A stretch of DNA of 64,000 nucleotides from Akkermansia muciniphila (GTDB taxonomy: Bacteria > Verrucomicrobiota > Verrucomicrobiia > Limisphaerales > UBA9464), in contig CAMDGV010000003.1 in the NCBI GenBank assembly GCA_945898055.1, forward strand, positions 1 to 64,000, read 5' to 3'. Shown piece after piece: positions 18,173 through 28,025 of the stretch (the first letter of the stretch is position 1; each line of letters starts with the position of its first letter). The notes below the pieces were generated by a model, which was given only the letters and a program-made list of their open reading frames with translations, made no database searches and was not told the DNA's origin. Both the position numbers and the translations under genes were made by a program.

Positions 18173-20056
18173 GTGCTTATCTCGGCGCAGGAGTTGGTCC
18201 TGCAAGTGAATGACCGTGCTCTACTAGACCGGGCGACTTTAGCCGTGTGCGGTGGCGACAGAATTGGTCTGGTTGGCCGCAATGGGGCTGGGAAATCAAC
18301 TTTCCTGAGAATGCTTGCCGGGGAGGCGCATCCGGACGGTGGGGAAATTGTTCGCCGCCGCGATTTGATCGTTGGCTATTTGCCTCAATCCTTTGAATTA
18401 GATTCGACTTTGACGGTGTACGAAGCGGCTCGCGGTGGCGCGGCGCATGTGTTGAGGCTCATCGATGAGTTCGAAAACTTACCCGGCCACACCAAGCGCC
18501 ATGACGATCTTGAAGAACGAATAATACAATTGGATGGGTGGACAGTCGATTTGCGAGTGCGGACTGCATTGAACCAACTGGGATGCCCGCCGGATGATCG
18601 CGTCATCGGTACATTGTCCGGTGGAGAACGCCGACGCACTGCGTTGGCGCGAGCTTTGGTAACTCAACCGGAACTCTTAATTCTCGATGAACCCACCAAC
18701 CATCTTGATACGGAGTCGGTTGAATGGATCACTGGGTTCCTTGGTGGTTATCCTGGAGGGTTGCTGGTGGTCACCCATGACCGCCATTTTCTGGACGAAG
18801 TAGCCACTAATATTGTGGAGCTTCGTAATGGGGTTTTCGAGCGATATGAAGGAAACTACTCGGAATATCTCGGGCAACGAATGGAGAAGTTAGCCACCGA
18901 GGAATTGGTAGAGCATAAGCGTCAGATGTTTCTGCGGCGTGAAATTGAGTGGGTGCGTCGTCGTCCGAAAGCTCAAACGAGTAAGAGCCAAGCGCGCTTG
19001 GACCGTTTTCACGATGCCGATGCCGATGCACCGCCACCGACCGAATCGGAGATGGAGTTGGTTATCCCTCCCCCGCCTCCCTTGGGTAATCGAGTTGTGG
19101 AGTTAGAAGGAGTCGGGATTGAACTCGGTGGGCGTCGTTTGTTTTCTGATTTGAGCTTTGGGTTCGCTCCCAAGACGCGAATTGGGGTGACGGGCCGGAA
19201 TGGACTCGGCAAGACAACTTTATTACGAATGGTCCTCGGAGAATTAGCACCGGCAGAAGGAGTGGTCCAGATCGGGTCACTGACTCGATTTAACTATGTC
19301 GACCAAGGGCGTCTCCGTGTGAATGAAGACCGCACCGTTTTAGAGGAAGTGTCTGACGGCACAGAATGGGTTCAGTGGGGCGATCAAAAGCTATCACTCA
19401 GAGGTTATCTCAAGCGTTTTCTTTTTACCGACGAACGGATTATGACCCAAGTACGGTACCTGAGTGGTGGGGAGCGAAGTCGATTATTGTTAGCTCGGGT
19501 TTTGAAACGTGGCGGCAACTTTCTGGTATTAGATGAACCGACCAACGATCTTGATTTGCAGACGATGCGAATCTTAGAAGAAGCCCTCACCTTTTTCCCA
19601 GGATGTGTCTTGGTGGTCAGCCATGATCGTTACTTTCTTAACCGTGTTTGCACAGGAATCGTGGCATTTGAAGGCGAAGGCCGAGTCGTCTTCAGTGAAG
19701 GCAGTTACGATTATTATTTAGAGAAACGACGGAGAGCCAAGAGCACTGGGGTTGCCGCAGATGCTCGGTCGTATCCGGCGGCTTCGTCCAAGGCGCTTGG
19801 GACAACGACCCCTAAAGTGGCGGTAAAAGCTCGAAAGTTAAATTTCAAGGAACAGCGTGAACTCGAGGGAATGGAAGCGGCAATTTTGGAATTAGAGACA
19901 GGAATTGCTGAACAAGAATCCCGTTTTCTTGAGCCCGATTTTCATCGGAAACACGGAGGGCGGGTGGCGGAATTAACCGTGGAAATCGAGGCCGGAAAAA
20001 AGAAGGTGGCAGCCTTATATTCCCGGTGGGCGGAATTAGATGCCTTCCGGGGCTAA
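18173..20056 (+). CDS. ABC-F family ATPase, Uup-like
   Basis: A cytoplasmic tandem ATPase without membrane segments; members act on ribosomes or in DNA stability. Both ABC modules are complete. The first has Walker A GRNGAGKST, signature LSGGERRRTALARAL and Walker B LLILDEPTNHLD. The second has GRNGLGKTT, LSGGERSRLLLARVL and FLVLDEPTNDLD. The interdomain arm (about residues 225-290) is rich in Arg and Gln. The C-terminal ~70 residues are predicted coiled coil (KEQRELEGMEAAILELET...), as in Uup. I chose GTG 18173 because family alignments begin at LISAQEL; the open frame extends to GTG 18122, with a possible ATG at 18140. Length from 18173 is 627 residues. Confidence 0.9.
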   Translation: MLISAQELVLQVNDRALLDRATLAVCGGDRIGLVGRNGAGKSTFLRMLAGEAHPDGGEIVRRRDLIVGYLPQSFELDSTLTVYEAARGGAAHVLRLIDEFENLPGHTKRHDDLEERIIQLDGWTVDLRVRTALNQLGCPPDDRVIGTLSGGERRRTALARALVTQPELLILDEPTNHLDTESVEWITGFLGGYPGGLLVVTHDRHFLDEVATNIVELRNGVFERYEGNYSEYLGQRMEKLATEELVEHKRQMFLRREIEWVRRRPKAQTSKSQARLDRFHDADADAPPPTESEMELVIPPPPPLGNRVVELEGVGIELGGRRLFSDLSFGFAPKTRIGVTGRNGLGKTTLLRMVLGELAPAEGVVQIGSLTRFNYVDQGRLRVNEDRTVLEEVSDGTEWVQWGDQKLSLRGYLKRFLFTDERIMTQVRYLSGGERSRLLLARVLKRGGNFLVLDEPTNDLDLQTMRILEEALTFFPGCVLVVSHDRYFLNRVCTGIVAFEGEGRVVFSEGSYDYYLEKRRRAKSTGVAADARSYPAASSKALGTTTPKVAVKARKLNFKEQRELEGMEAAILELETGIAEQESRFLEPDFHRKHGGRVAELTVEIEAGKKKVAALYSRWAELDAFRG

Positions 20057-20151
20057 TGCGCTGAAAAGAAGCGAGATCAGCGGGAAGAGGACTGAGTTAC
20101 TTCGTCCGATTCCTTGATTCGACTCCCAATGGATCAGGAAGGACCTGCTCT

Positions 20152-21159
20152 TCAAGGGTTCATTAACTTCTCTTTTGTACGTTGACGTCCGAGCACCGCG
20201 GCACCGTTGATCCCTGCTTGGTCGCCGAGCGAACTCGCGATGATCTGGACGCCCTTGAGCACCCCGGGCATGGCATATTTTTGAGCGATTTCGACGATGA
20301 TCGGCATCATTTCATTTTCGAGTGCATCCATAACTCCACCGCCAAGGACCACCACTTCTGGGCCCAGAATATTGGCAAGATTAGCGACCGCAATTCCGGT
20401 GTACTCAGCGGATTTCTTGATGACTCTTTCGGTGAGTTTATCCCCAAGGCGCAAGGCTTTGCGGAGATCACCGCTCTTCAAATGAGTGATGAGTTCCCCA
20501 GGTTGGAGGAGTTCGGTGAGAAGGGTTTTTTCACCCTCGGCTACCCGTAGTGCTAACTCGCGGAAAATCGCAGTGCGACTGGCTAGAGCCTCGAAACAAC
20601 CGGAACGTCCGCACCTGCACTTTGGGCCGGTTGCATCGATGACCATATGGCCTATTTCACCTGCGGTCCGATTGAAGCCGGAGAAAAGTTTACCATCAAG
20701 AATGATGCCCCCACCGATGCCTGTGCCGATGAAGATGCCTAAAATATTTTGATGTTTTCTCTGCAATTCAACTTCGTAAATCCCAAGAGCGCTGACATTG
20801 CAGTCATTCTCGACGAACACAGGGATACCAAGAAGTCTCTCTAACTCCTTTTGTAGAGGCGCGTTTTCCCAGGCGAGATTAGGAGCAAAAATAACCTCGC
20901 CTTTGCGCGGATTAACCGCACCGGGCGCTCCGATGCCGAGGGCACAGACTTGATTCGGGGTTAGATCTGCTGCATCCAGTGCGTCGAGGACGCAGCGAGC
21001 AATACGTTGCACCACCGCATCAAATCCACGTTCTGATTTTGTGTTGAGCTTACTGCTCTGCAAAAAACGCAATTGGGGCGTGAAAATGCCAGCGAGAATC
21101 TTGGTGCCACCCAAGTCCACGCCCACAATAACCTCCCGATTGAACGTTTCAGCCTTCAT
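20152..21159 (-). CDS. ROK-family sugar kinase (glucokinase-like)
   Basis: This cytoplasmic kinase most likely phosphorylates glucose or a related hexose with ATP. The N-terminal phosphate-binding loop is GVDLGGTKI. ENDCNVSALG near residue 130 holds the catalytic Asp. GTGIGGGII and GEIGHMV follow, and the ROK zinc motif CRCGRSGCFE (about 183-192) is complete. The length (335 residues) is usual. I use the ATG at 21159; a TTG at 21174 would add five residues. pgk follows on the same strand upstream (140 bases), so a loose glycolysis grouping is likely. No sugar regulator HTH domain is attached, which argues for kinase and against NagC-like repressor. Confidence 0.93.
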   Translation of the reverse strand: MKAETFNREVIVGVDLGGTKILAGIFTPQLRFLQSSKLNTKSERGFDAVVQRIARCVLDALDAADLTPNQVCALGIGAPGAVNPRKGEVIFAPNLAWENAPLQKELERLLGIPVFVENDCNVSALGIYEVELQRKHQNILGIFIGTGIGGGIILDGKLFSGFNRTAGEIGHMVIDATGPKCRCGRSGCFEALASRTAIFRELALRVAEGEKTLLTELLQPGELITHLKSGDLRKALRLGDKLTERVIKKSAEYTGIAVANLANILGPEVVVLGGGVMDALENEMMPIIVEIAQKYAMPGVLKGVQIIASSLGDQAGINGAAVLGRQRTKEKLMNP

Positions 21160-21311
21160 ACCGATTTTGATCAATCCAAAACTTGGCCTATTTGCAAGGA
21201 AAAGGTTAGGATATTTTCCATCTTCTAGACTTCGAGAAGGAGTATCGCTTCGGCTGAAGCCTAGATCAGTGATCTAGGTCGACCTGATGCCACTTCAACC
21301 CTGAGCAGCGG

Positions 21312-22565
21312 TTACTTATCGTTTAATGCGACAACACCGGGTAGAGGGATACCCTCGAGGAACTCGAGACTGGCCCCACCGCCGGTGCTGGCGAAGGTCA
21401 CTTTGTCGCCTAGGCCGGCCTTATTTACAGCCTTGACGCTATCGCCACCGCCGATGATGGATTTAGCCCCCTTTGATTGAGTCGCTTCAACGAGAGCCAA
21501 GGCGACGGCGGTCGTGCCTTCCGCAAAGCGTTTATCTTCGAACATCCCCATGGGCCCATTCCAAAGAACAGTTTTGGCCTCGGCGATGACTGCTGCGTAG
21601 GTCTTCGCCGTCTCAGGTCCGATATCAAACCCTTCGCAGTCGTCAGGAATGTCACCGGTGTTCACCCGTGGATTGACAAATTCAAACACCGGTCGGCCTT
21701 TTTTATTCAGTTTGCCCGTGTCTTTAAGGTCTGCAATGACGGTATCGGTCGGGAGAAGAAACCGGATCCCTTTCGCGGCAGCCTTGGCTTCGGCGGCGAG
21801 AGCGGTTCCAGTGTGATCCTTCTCAACTAATGATTTCCCAGTCTTACCACCGTGCGCCAGTTTAAAGGTGTAAGCCATCGCTCCTCCAATGAGGATGGTA
21901 TCTGCCTTTTCCAAAAGGCGATCAATGACTTTGATTTTATCGCTGACTTTGGCTCCACCTAGAATGACCACAAACGGACGGGCCGGATTTTCTAATTCGT
22001 CGCCGAGGAACTTAAGCTCCCGCTCCATTAAAAGTCCTGCGGCACAGGGTCCGCCCCAAGCACTCACGATCCGGGCGATGCCACTGGTGGAGGCGTGGGC
22101 GCGGTGGGCGGCTCCAAAGGCATCGTTGACATAGACGTCAGCGAGACGCGCCAAACGAGCGGCGAAAACGGGATCGTTTTGTTCTTCCTCAGCATGGAAA
22201 CGCACGTTTTCGAGCAAGAGGATCTCCCCGTCTTTAAGAGCATTAACCGCAGCCTCAGCCGTTTCACCGATTACCTCAGGAGAAAAGGCAACGGTGCGTC
22301 CGAGCATTTCCCCTAACTTGACCGCAACCGGAGCCAAGCTCATCGAAGGTTCCCGTTTGCCATCAGGTCGACCCAAATGCGCGGCAAGAATAATCCGCGC
22401 TCCTTTGGCGATGAGTAATTCGAGGGTAGCCAAGGTTTCTTTGATTCGCGTGGTATCGTTAATCACCATCACCCCATCTTTTTCCTCCATTGGCACGTTG
22501 TAGTCGACGCGCACGAAAACGCGTTTGCCGGAAACAGTCAGATCACGAACAGAAAGCTTGGCCAT
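21312..22565 (-). CDS. pgk: Phosphoglycerate kinase
   Basis: This glycolytic enzyme transfers the acyl phosphate of 1,3-bisphosphoglycerate to ADP. At 417 residues it has the normal bacterial length. Diagnostic segments are [11 protein letters not shown] at the N-terminus, HLGRPDG (substrate arginine), LLLENVRFH, the hinge [26 protein letters not shown] and the adenine/phosphate loop GGGDSVKA...STGGGASLE. The ATG at 22565 starts the canonical MAKLSVRDL; the frame runs on to 22646 but that extension has no family counterpart. It is followed downstream on the same strand by the ROK kinase. Confidence 0.97.
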   Translation of the reverse strand: MAKLSVRDLTVSGKRVFVRVDYNVPMEEKDGVMVINDTTRIKETLATLELLIAKGARIILAAHLGRPDGKREPSMSLAPVAVKLGEMLGRTVAFSPEVIGETAEAAVNALKDGEILLLENVRFHAEEEQNDPVFAARLARLADVYVNDAFGAAHRAHASTSGIARIVSAWGGPCAAGLLMERELKFLGDELENPARPFVVILGGAKVSDKIKVIDRLLEKADTILIGGAMAYTFKLAHGGKTGKSLVEKDHTGTALAAEAKAAAKGIRFLLPTDTVIADLKDTGKLNKKGRPVFEFVNPRVNTGDIPDDCEGFDIGPETAKTYAAVIAEAKTVLWNGPMGMFEDKRFAEGTTAVALALVEATQSKGAKSIIGGGDSVKAVNKAGLGDKVTFASTGGGASLEFLEGIPLPGVVALNDK

Positions 22566-22685
22566 AGTTGTAAAAGTCGGCCCTAACGATATCGGTAGAA
22601 GCCACTGGGGCAAAGTGTTTTTGCCAGCGAGTCGATCAGCGAGCAAAAGCGGCGGGGGATAATGCCCCTAGAACTAGGGACTCGT

Positions 22686-23297
22686 TCAGCTTTCCTCGCC
22701 TAACGAGTGTCCTGTCCCGTATTGCCATCGTGCCTCTATCACATCCAGCAATAGGCCTGCATTCTGTTGCTGAAAGAGCGATCGAAGCTGAACAACACTT
22801 CGTTTCATTCCGATCGGACCCAGTTCTAGCAACCGACTCACCCGCTGCACGACCCGATCTACCGCCGCATCGCCACTGGGTTTTCCTAGTTCCAATGAGT
22901 CTAAAAGAAGGCTGATTTTCTCTAGGCCCATCTCGCGTAGAATCTCGATCAAGACGCTGGCCCGAGCTGCACTATCAAATCCAGGGCAACCTAGAATAGC
23001 TTCCAGTGCCGTTGTCACAGCGTCGGAAGTGCTCTCCTTAACCGGCGCGATCCAACTCGATGTCGCTGACCCTGTCGGTCTTGGTATTGGGGTCGAGACG
23101 GTTAAAAAAGATTCGCGTTGCCATTCGATTGTCACTGAATGAGGGGTAGGTCCGGGGGAAATCTGCCAACAAATTTTGCCATTAGGATCCAAAGAAACAC
23201 TGAGCCCCAAGACAATTTGGAGCCTCGAGCCGGAGACTATATTCGCCGCTTCTAATTCTGCCTTTAGTTGGGCGATGGCGTCACTCAATTCGATCAT
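22686..23297 (-). CDS. Hypothetical protein with a trypco2-like N-terminus
   Basis: A 203-residue cytoplasmic protein without signal peptide or membrane segments. Its first ~60 residues (MIELSDAIAQLKAELEAAN, a short linker, then LGLSVSL and ICWQI strands) resemble the trypsin-co-occurring 'trypco2' domain, an alpha helix plus beta ridge found in defence or signalling loci. The C-terminal 110 residues are helical and Leu-rich. I chose ATG 23297 because the homology starts there; the frame is open up to 23378. It lies 120 bases upstream of pgk but is probably not functionally linked. The trypco2 suggestion is tentative. Confidence 0.6.
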   Translation of the reverse strand: MIELSDAIAQLKAELEAANIVSGSRLQIVLGLSVSLDPNGKICWQISPGPTPHSVTIEWQRESFLTVSTPIPRPTGSATSSWIAPVKESTSDAVTTALEAILGCPGFDSAARASVLIEILREMGLEKISLLLDSLELGKPSGDAAVDRVVQRVSRLLELGPIGMKRSVVQLRSLFQQQNAGLLLDVIEARWQYGTGHSLGEES

Positions 23298-23447
23298 CCC
23301 CTTAAGTGGAACGGGTCTAGCGACCGAACGCAATCTCATCAATCCGTGGACCCCGAGTTTGCATCTCGCCCCTGACAAAAACTGAATAAAGGCGCCTCCA
23401 TTCGACTTGGAGCTTCACCCTGAGTGGTTTTCGGTGATTCTTTCAAA

Positions 23448-25256
23448 ATGCTGCGTCGTTGGATCTTGTGGGCTCTGGTTATCATCCCCGCTCCTCTCTT
23501 TGCCAAAACTCCTGCACAATGGACTTCTCAGTACGCTGCACTGACTCAGTCGGCCGGGCAGGATGATGAGACCTCTCGGTTTCGCCGCTTCCTTGATTTA
23601 CATTGGTCTTATCTGATGGAGGAATCGCCCGAGGCAGCGACCTACACCGGTTTCAAGGGTTTGAACCATCGTTGGTCTGATCTTTCTCCGGAAGCAATCG
23701 CTCGTCGCAAAGGAGAACTAAAGCGGCCCCGCGCTTTTATCCAAACCCTTGCATCCGGACGATTATCCGAAGAGGACCAGTTATGGTTAGAATTATTTGA
23801 TTGGGGATTGCGACTGGACGAAGAAGGCAAGCGGTTTCCGACCGAGTTAATGCCCCTGAGCCAAATGAATGGGGTGCAACAGGACATCGCCCAAAGTCTG
23901 TCGATTATGCCTGGGAGAACAGTAACTGATTTTGAGGATATGGTACTTCGTTTAAAGACGGCCGATGGATTAGTGCGGGAGACTTTAGGGTTACTGCGAG
24001 AAGGGCTAAAGCGAGGGATCACTATGCCCCGAATCACCTTGAGAGATGTTCCTCAACAGATATTAAACCAGATGCCAGAGGATCCGAGTAAGAGCCCTCT
24101 TTATCGGCGATTTGTCGACATCCCGGCCACAGTATCCGAAGGGGACCGCGATCGATTGAGGGCCTCGGCATTAGCGGCCATCACCCATAAAGTGTACCCG
24201 GCCTATCGCGAACTGCATCGTTTTTTGGTCACTGACTATTTACCTGGGTCCCGTGAAAGCATCGCCTGTTCGGATTTACCTGAGGGTAGGGCTTGGTATG
24301 CCCATGCGGTACGCCGTTCGACTACCACTGAAATGACGCCTTCACAAATTCACGCCATAGGACAAGGCGAGGTGAAGCGAATCCGTGCTGAGATGGAAGC
24401 CATTTTGTTGAAGACAGATTTTAAGGGAACCTTGCCTGAATTTCTGATTTTTCTGCGCTCTGATAAGCGTTTCTTTTTTGACACTGCGGTCGGCTTATTG
24501 GCGGGATACCGAGATATTTCCAAGCGAATTGACGGAGAGTTACCCCGTTTGTTCGGACGCCTCCCACGCTTGCCCTACGGTGTCGTACCGATTCCCAGTT
24601 ATGCGGAAAAATCACAAACAACAGCCTACTATCAACCAGGCGCTTGGGTCTTTGGACGGCCAGGAAACTTCTTTGCCAATACCTACGCGCTTGAGACAAG
24701 ACCGAAATGGGAAATGGAAGCGTTAACCCTCCACGAAGCTGTTCCAGGTCATCATCTCCAAATTTCCTTATCTCAAGAATTGGATGGAGTTCCAGATTTT
24801 CAAAAAAACTCGGAATTGACGGTCTTTGTTGAAGGCTGGGGCTTATATGCCGAAAGCCTTGGGGCTGATTTAGGATTGTATCAGGATCCTTACAGCAAGT
24901 TTGGCCAATTGACCTATGAGATGTGGCGCGCAATTCGCCTCGTGGTAGATACTGGCATTCACTCAATGGGTTGGAGTCGGCAGCAAGCGATTGAATTTTT
25001 CAAAATCAATGCGGGTAAAAGCGAACATGACATTGTCGTCGAGGTTGATCGCTACATTGTCTGGCCCGGACAAGCCTTGGCTTACAAGATTGGGGAACTA
25101 AAGATTCAAGAATTGCGCCGAAGGGCGGAGGCGGCCTTAGGGCAGAAGTTTGATCTCCGGGCTTTTCACGACGTGATCTTGGAAAAAGGAGCCTTACCGT
25201 TGGAGGTTTTGGAGCGGCGACTGAATCGCTGGATTGAAGCCCGACGCGGCGTCTAA
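23448..25256 (+). CDS. DUF885-family secreted zinc metallopeptidase
   Basis: This 602-residue protein has a signal peptide (MLRRWILWALVIIPAPLFA) and belongs to the DUF885 family, whose characterised members are carboxypeptidase- or dipeptidase-like metalloenzymes. The zinc motif HEAVPGHH lies at about 429-436, where His429, Glu430 and His433/435 form the HExxH-type site; the downstream segment VFVEGWGLYAE provides the distal Glu. The C-terminal region with GQALAYKIGELK is typical of the family. I use the ATG at 23448 because it starts the signal peptide; a GTG at 23424 would add eight residues. It would cleave short peptides in the periplasm. Confidence 0.9.
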   Translation: MLRRWILWALVIIPAPLFAKTPAQWTSQYAALTQSAGQDDETSRFRRFLDLHWSYLMEESPEAATYTGFKGLNHRWSDLSPEAIARRKGELKRPRAFIQTLASGRLSEEDQLWLELFDWGLRLDEEGKRFPTELMPLSQMNGVQQDIAQSLSIMPGRTVTDFEDMVLRLKTADGLVRETLGLLREGLKRGITMPRITLRDVPQQILNQMPEDPSKSPLYRRFVDIPATVSEGDRDRLRASALAAITHKVYPAYRELHRFLVTDYLPGSRESIACSDLPEGRAWYAHAVRRSTTTEMTPSQIHAIGQGEVKRIRAEMEAILLKTDFKGTLPEFLIFLRSDKRFFFDTAVGLLAGYRDISKRIDGELPRLFGRLPRLPYGVVPIPSYAEKSQTTAYYQPGAWVFGRPGNFFANTYALETRPKWEMEALTLHEAVPGHHLQISLSQELDGVPDFQKNSELTVFVEGWGLYAESLGADLGLYQDPYSKFGQLTYEMWRAIRLVVDTGIHSMGWSRQQAIEFFKINAGKSEHDIVVEVDRYIVWPGQALAYKIGELKIQELRRRAEAALGQKFDLRAFHDVILEKGALPLEVLERRLNRWIEARRGV

Positions 25257-25302
25257 TGCGGGGGGAAGCTCTGAGCACGATCGCGACTCAACAAAATTGA
25301 GT

Positions 25303-26676
25303 TTAAAAGGTGAAGTAAATGAAATCGATACGAGCTCCAGCATAAGCGAGAATCAGATAACCCGCGAAGGAGGCGAGAATCCACTGAACCGGAAGAGACA
25401 GTTGAGTGAAACGGACTTGGCGAAAAGATTGGGTGAGTGGCATTTGCAAAAGAAGACAGGCAATTAGCCAGGTAACCAAAGCTCCAGGAACTTTGGACGA
25501 AGTAAATGGAGGCAGAAGCAAGCGATGAAAGTAGAGGAGGGCCTGACTGATTTCTGGAGACCGAAAGAGGACCCAAAGCAAACAGATGCCATGGAAAACC
25601 AGGAGGGTTCTTAGAGATCGTAGAAAGCGATTATCCCAAGACCTGGGTAGCGAGGGCGTATGACGTTCAATAATAAGCCACAGTCCGTGACCGAAGCCCC
25701 AAAGAAGGAAATTCCATCCTGCACCATGCCAAAGCCCAGCAAGGGTCATGGTGATCAGCAGATTGATGTCTCGATTCCGTCGATTGCCGCCGAGCGGTAT
25801 GTAGAGATAATCTCGAAACCAAACCGACAAAGTAATATGCCACCGACGCCAAAAGTCCTGCAAAGTGTTGGCGAGATAGGGGGCATTAAAATTTAGAGGG
25901 AGCACGATCCCGAAAAGCGCGGCCAGTCCAACCGCCATGGTTGAATAGCCCCAAAAGTCCGCAAATAATTGAAAAGCGTAGGCATAGAGGCCGACCCAAG
26001 CTCCGACGGTGGTGAGGACGGCCGGGTGGCGGAAGGCGTCGTCTGCAAATTGGGCAAGAACATCTGCCACCCCGATTTTAAGAGCGAGTCCTCCGATCAG
26101 CAGCCATAACCCTTGATGAAATGTCGTGGGATTGAACCGTCTTAGTTCTTGGAGTTGAGGAAGTAAATCTCGCGCTCGGACGATTGGGCCGGCGATGAGT
26201 TGCGGGAAGAAGCATTTAAAGACAGCAAACCGCAGCAAAGATGTTTCCGCCTCGATTTCGCCTCGGCGGATATCGATCTGGTAGGCGACGACTTGAAAGG
26301 TGAAAAAGGAGATGCCAAGCGGCAAAAAGGCCGGCGGACGGGGCACGGAGACGACGGCTCCGACCGCGGCCAATAAGGCGTTTGCTGAGTCGGCGACAAA
26401 GGCCGCATATTTGAACCAGAATAAAAGGGAGAGGTTGACACTAATCGCGACCAATAAAACAGGGAGAGAACGGGTCCGAGCTTGAAGACGTCCGGCGAGA
26501 TAGTTGAACCCAATGGTGCCGACCAGTAGGAAAGCACTTGGCCAGTGGTGTGCCGCATAAAAGAGAAGCGAGGCCACAAACAAAATACCTAGGCGAACTC
26601 GATGCCACGGAGTCATCCAGTAGGCTGCCACTGCAGGAAGCAGCAAGAGAAAGAAACTGAAGGAATTAAAAAGCAT
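25303..26676 (-). CDS. MBOAT-family O-acyltransferase, AlgI-like
   Basis: A 457-residue polytopic inner-membrane protein with about 11 hydrophobic segments. It carries the AlgI/DltB pattern: LGISFFTFQVVAYQID, FFPQLIAGPIVR, LQDFWRRWHITLS, WLYIPLGGNR-type loop (YLYIPLGGNRR), GLWHGAGWNFLLWG and the key His in GFGHG. Family members pass an acyl group, usually acetyl, across the membrane to alginate, cellulose or peptidoglycan partners. The gene is separated by only 3 bases from the upstream SGNH-like gene, so the two form an operon and probably an O-acetylation pair. The target polymer is unknown. Confidence 0.92.
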   Translation of the reverse strand: MLFNSFSFFLLLLPAVAAYWMTPWHRVRLGILFVASLLFYAAHHWPSAFLLVGTIGFNYLAGRLQARTRSLPVLLVAISVNLSLLFWFKYAAFVADSANALLAAVGAVVSVPRPPAFLPLGISFFTFQVVAYQIDIRRGEIEAETSLLRFAVFKCFFPQLIAGPIVRARDLLPQLQELRRFNPTTFHQGLWLLIGGLALKIGVADVLAQFADDAFRHPAVLTTVGAWVGLYAYAFQLFADFWGYSTMAVGLAALFGIVLPLNFNAPYLANTLQDFWRRWHITLSVWFRDYLYIPLGGNRRNRDINLLITMTLAGLWHGAGWNFLLWGFGHGLWLIIERHTPSLPRSWDNRFLRSLRTLLVFHGICLLWVLFRSPEISQALLYFHRLLLPPFTSSKVPGALVTWLIACLLLQMPLTQSFRQVRFTQLSLPVQWILASFAGYLILAYAGARIDFIYFTF

Positions 26677-26679
26677 TCA

Positions 26680-27699
26680 TCAAGGGCTGAGCAGTCGGGT
26701 GATCTCGATGGCTAAAGCCTGAGAATAGTGGGCCCGCCCTTCGGCATTGAGGTGGGACGGATCACGGAAGAATCGATCGGATACTTTGCTTGCGGAAAAG
26801 TCCCACACTTCGCATTGACTTCGGTACGAGACAGCCTGCAACAAAGGTTCCATTGAGGCACGTTCTGAGGTCAACGATGGGTGAGGTCGAAGGGGCGGTG
26901 AGGCAAAGACAACTTGAATCCCTCGGGCCTTGTACTGAGCAGCCACCTGACTGAACCGATCTGCAATCACCCACTGTTCAGCACCGGTATACAGCGTCTG
27001 AGCGCCGGCGTTTGAAGGAAGAACGATCGGTTGCCACGCCTGAGAATCAAAGTCTGCCGCTGGTTTTTCAGGATGGCCCAACCACACGCTTAGTTGATCT
27101 GCCCCTTTCACTTCCCACCCGCCGAGAGAGGGCGCAAAGAGCAGGAGGGCTGGGAGTCGAGCGATATTATCTGACAAAAAAGCGGAACGTTGTTTCACGC
27201 AGTGAAGCCTCTGGGCCCATTGGGTGAGTCGACCCTCTAAGGTCGAAGGGTTGGCTGTGACGACATCCCCTTTCCATGGAGTCGCTGGATTTCTCCGTTG
27301 TGGGTCTGACAATTCTATAACCACCAACTTCAATTCCGGCTTGGACAAGAAGCGGCTAGCGAGTGCTTCGAGGGCATCGAGACTCGAGCTTGTGAAGGCC
27401 GCATTATAGCCACGGATCTCCGCTAAAGCAGGGGCAAATTTTGTCACGGCCTCGGCGATCAAAGCGGGTGACACCCCATCTTGAGTTCGGGAAGTACCAA
27501 GGAAAAGGATATCCACCCGTGAATGACGCTCGAACATAGCGACCTTGGCGAGGGCGCGGTGGGAGGCAGCAGAGAAGAGCAACCCGTTGCGGCGCACTCC
27601 TAATTCCAGTAATCCAGCGAACACGATTAGACCCAGCACAAAGGCTAGAAGTCGGCGATGACTCTGGGTCAGAACAGGCATATGATTCGTTAAAGCCAT
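26680..27699 (-). CDS. Membrane-anchored SGNH-like partner of the MBOAT O-acyltransferase
   Basis: This 339-residue protein has one N-terminal transmembrane segment (LLAFVLGLIVFAGLLELG) and a periplasmic domain. FLGTSRTQDGV (about residue 68) is in the position of a GDS block with Ser, and DPSHLNAEG near the C-terminus gives the Asp/His pair of an SGNH fold (AlgX/AlgJ or DltD style). Such proteins take the acyl group from the MBOAT partner and load it onto a polysaccharide. It precedes the MBOAT gene with a 3-base gap. I accept the ATG at 27699; an internal ATG at 27681 is possible. Confidence 0.8.
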   Translation of the reverse strand: MALTNHMPVLTQSHRRLLAFVLGLIVFAGLLELGVRRNGLLFSAASHRALAKVAMFERHSRVDILFLGTSRTQDGVSPALIAEAVTKFAPALAEIRGYNAAFTSSSLDALEALASRFLSKPELKLVVIELSDPQRRNPATPWKGDVVTANPSTLEGRLTQWAQRLHCVKQRSAFLSDNIARLPALLLFAPSLGGWEVKGADQLSVWLGHPEKPAADFDSQAWQPIVLPSNAGAQTLYTGAEQWVIADRFSQVAAQYKARGIQVVFASPPLRPHPSLTSERASMEPLLQAVSYRSQCEVWDFSASKVSDRFFRDPSHLNAEGRAHYSQALAIEITRLLSP

Positions 27700-28025
27700 C
27701 CTCGAAAGTCAGAAGAGTACAACGTCAAACCTTGAGTAAAGCCACGCACTTCGGTGAGCAATCACAGAACGGGGTGCAAGCGTTCAGACTCCGGTCGGTG
27801 GTGGGCTAGTTGGTTTTGCCTGTTGGGTCTTTTGTCGACACCCCAGCAGGGAACCAGTCTGGCTCGCCCCCGACCCGTTTGCAGACCGAGGCGACACCCT
27901 TTCGGTGTCCGGCGGAGAAGGGGGGGAGGAGCCATTTACAGGAAGCCTTTGATACCCCCCGATTCACTTGACTCGTCACAAATCTGTTTCAATTAAGACG
28001 TAGTACCGTAACTTAATTAAGCAAA
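27700..28025. other. Upstream region of the araC-type gene
   Basis: A 326-base divergent intergenic region between the SGNH-like gene and the AraC-type regulator. An 80-codon frame at 27754-27996 has no plausible protein. A 6-bp stem (GACACC/GGTGTC) around 27890-27908 is GC-rich without T-run. The most notable part is the TCGTCAC-AAAT-CTGTTTC element at 27973-27990, listed separately. Confidence 0.4.
27973..27990 (+). promoter_or_regulatory. Pho-box-like direct repeat upstream of the araC-type gene
   Basis: TCGTCAC, then AAAT, then CTGTTTC, 36 bases before the ATG of the regulator. It resembles the Pho-box layout of two 7-base half sites separated by 4 A/T-rich bases. The same TCGTCA start occurs at 28902 and 33744 in the same locus, which suggests a shared regulator. 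Which protein binds is unknown. Confidence 0.35.

Noticed and set aside
27754-27996. 80-codon plus-strand frame upstream of the AraC gene
   Set aside because: Arg/Pro-rich chance frame in a GC-rich patch; the region looks regulatory.
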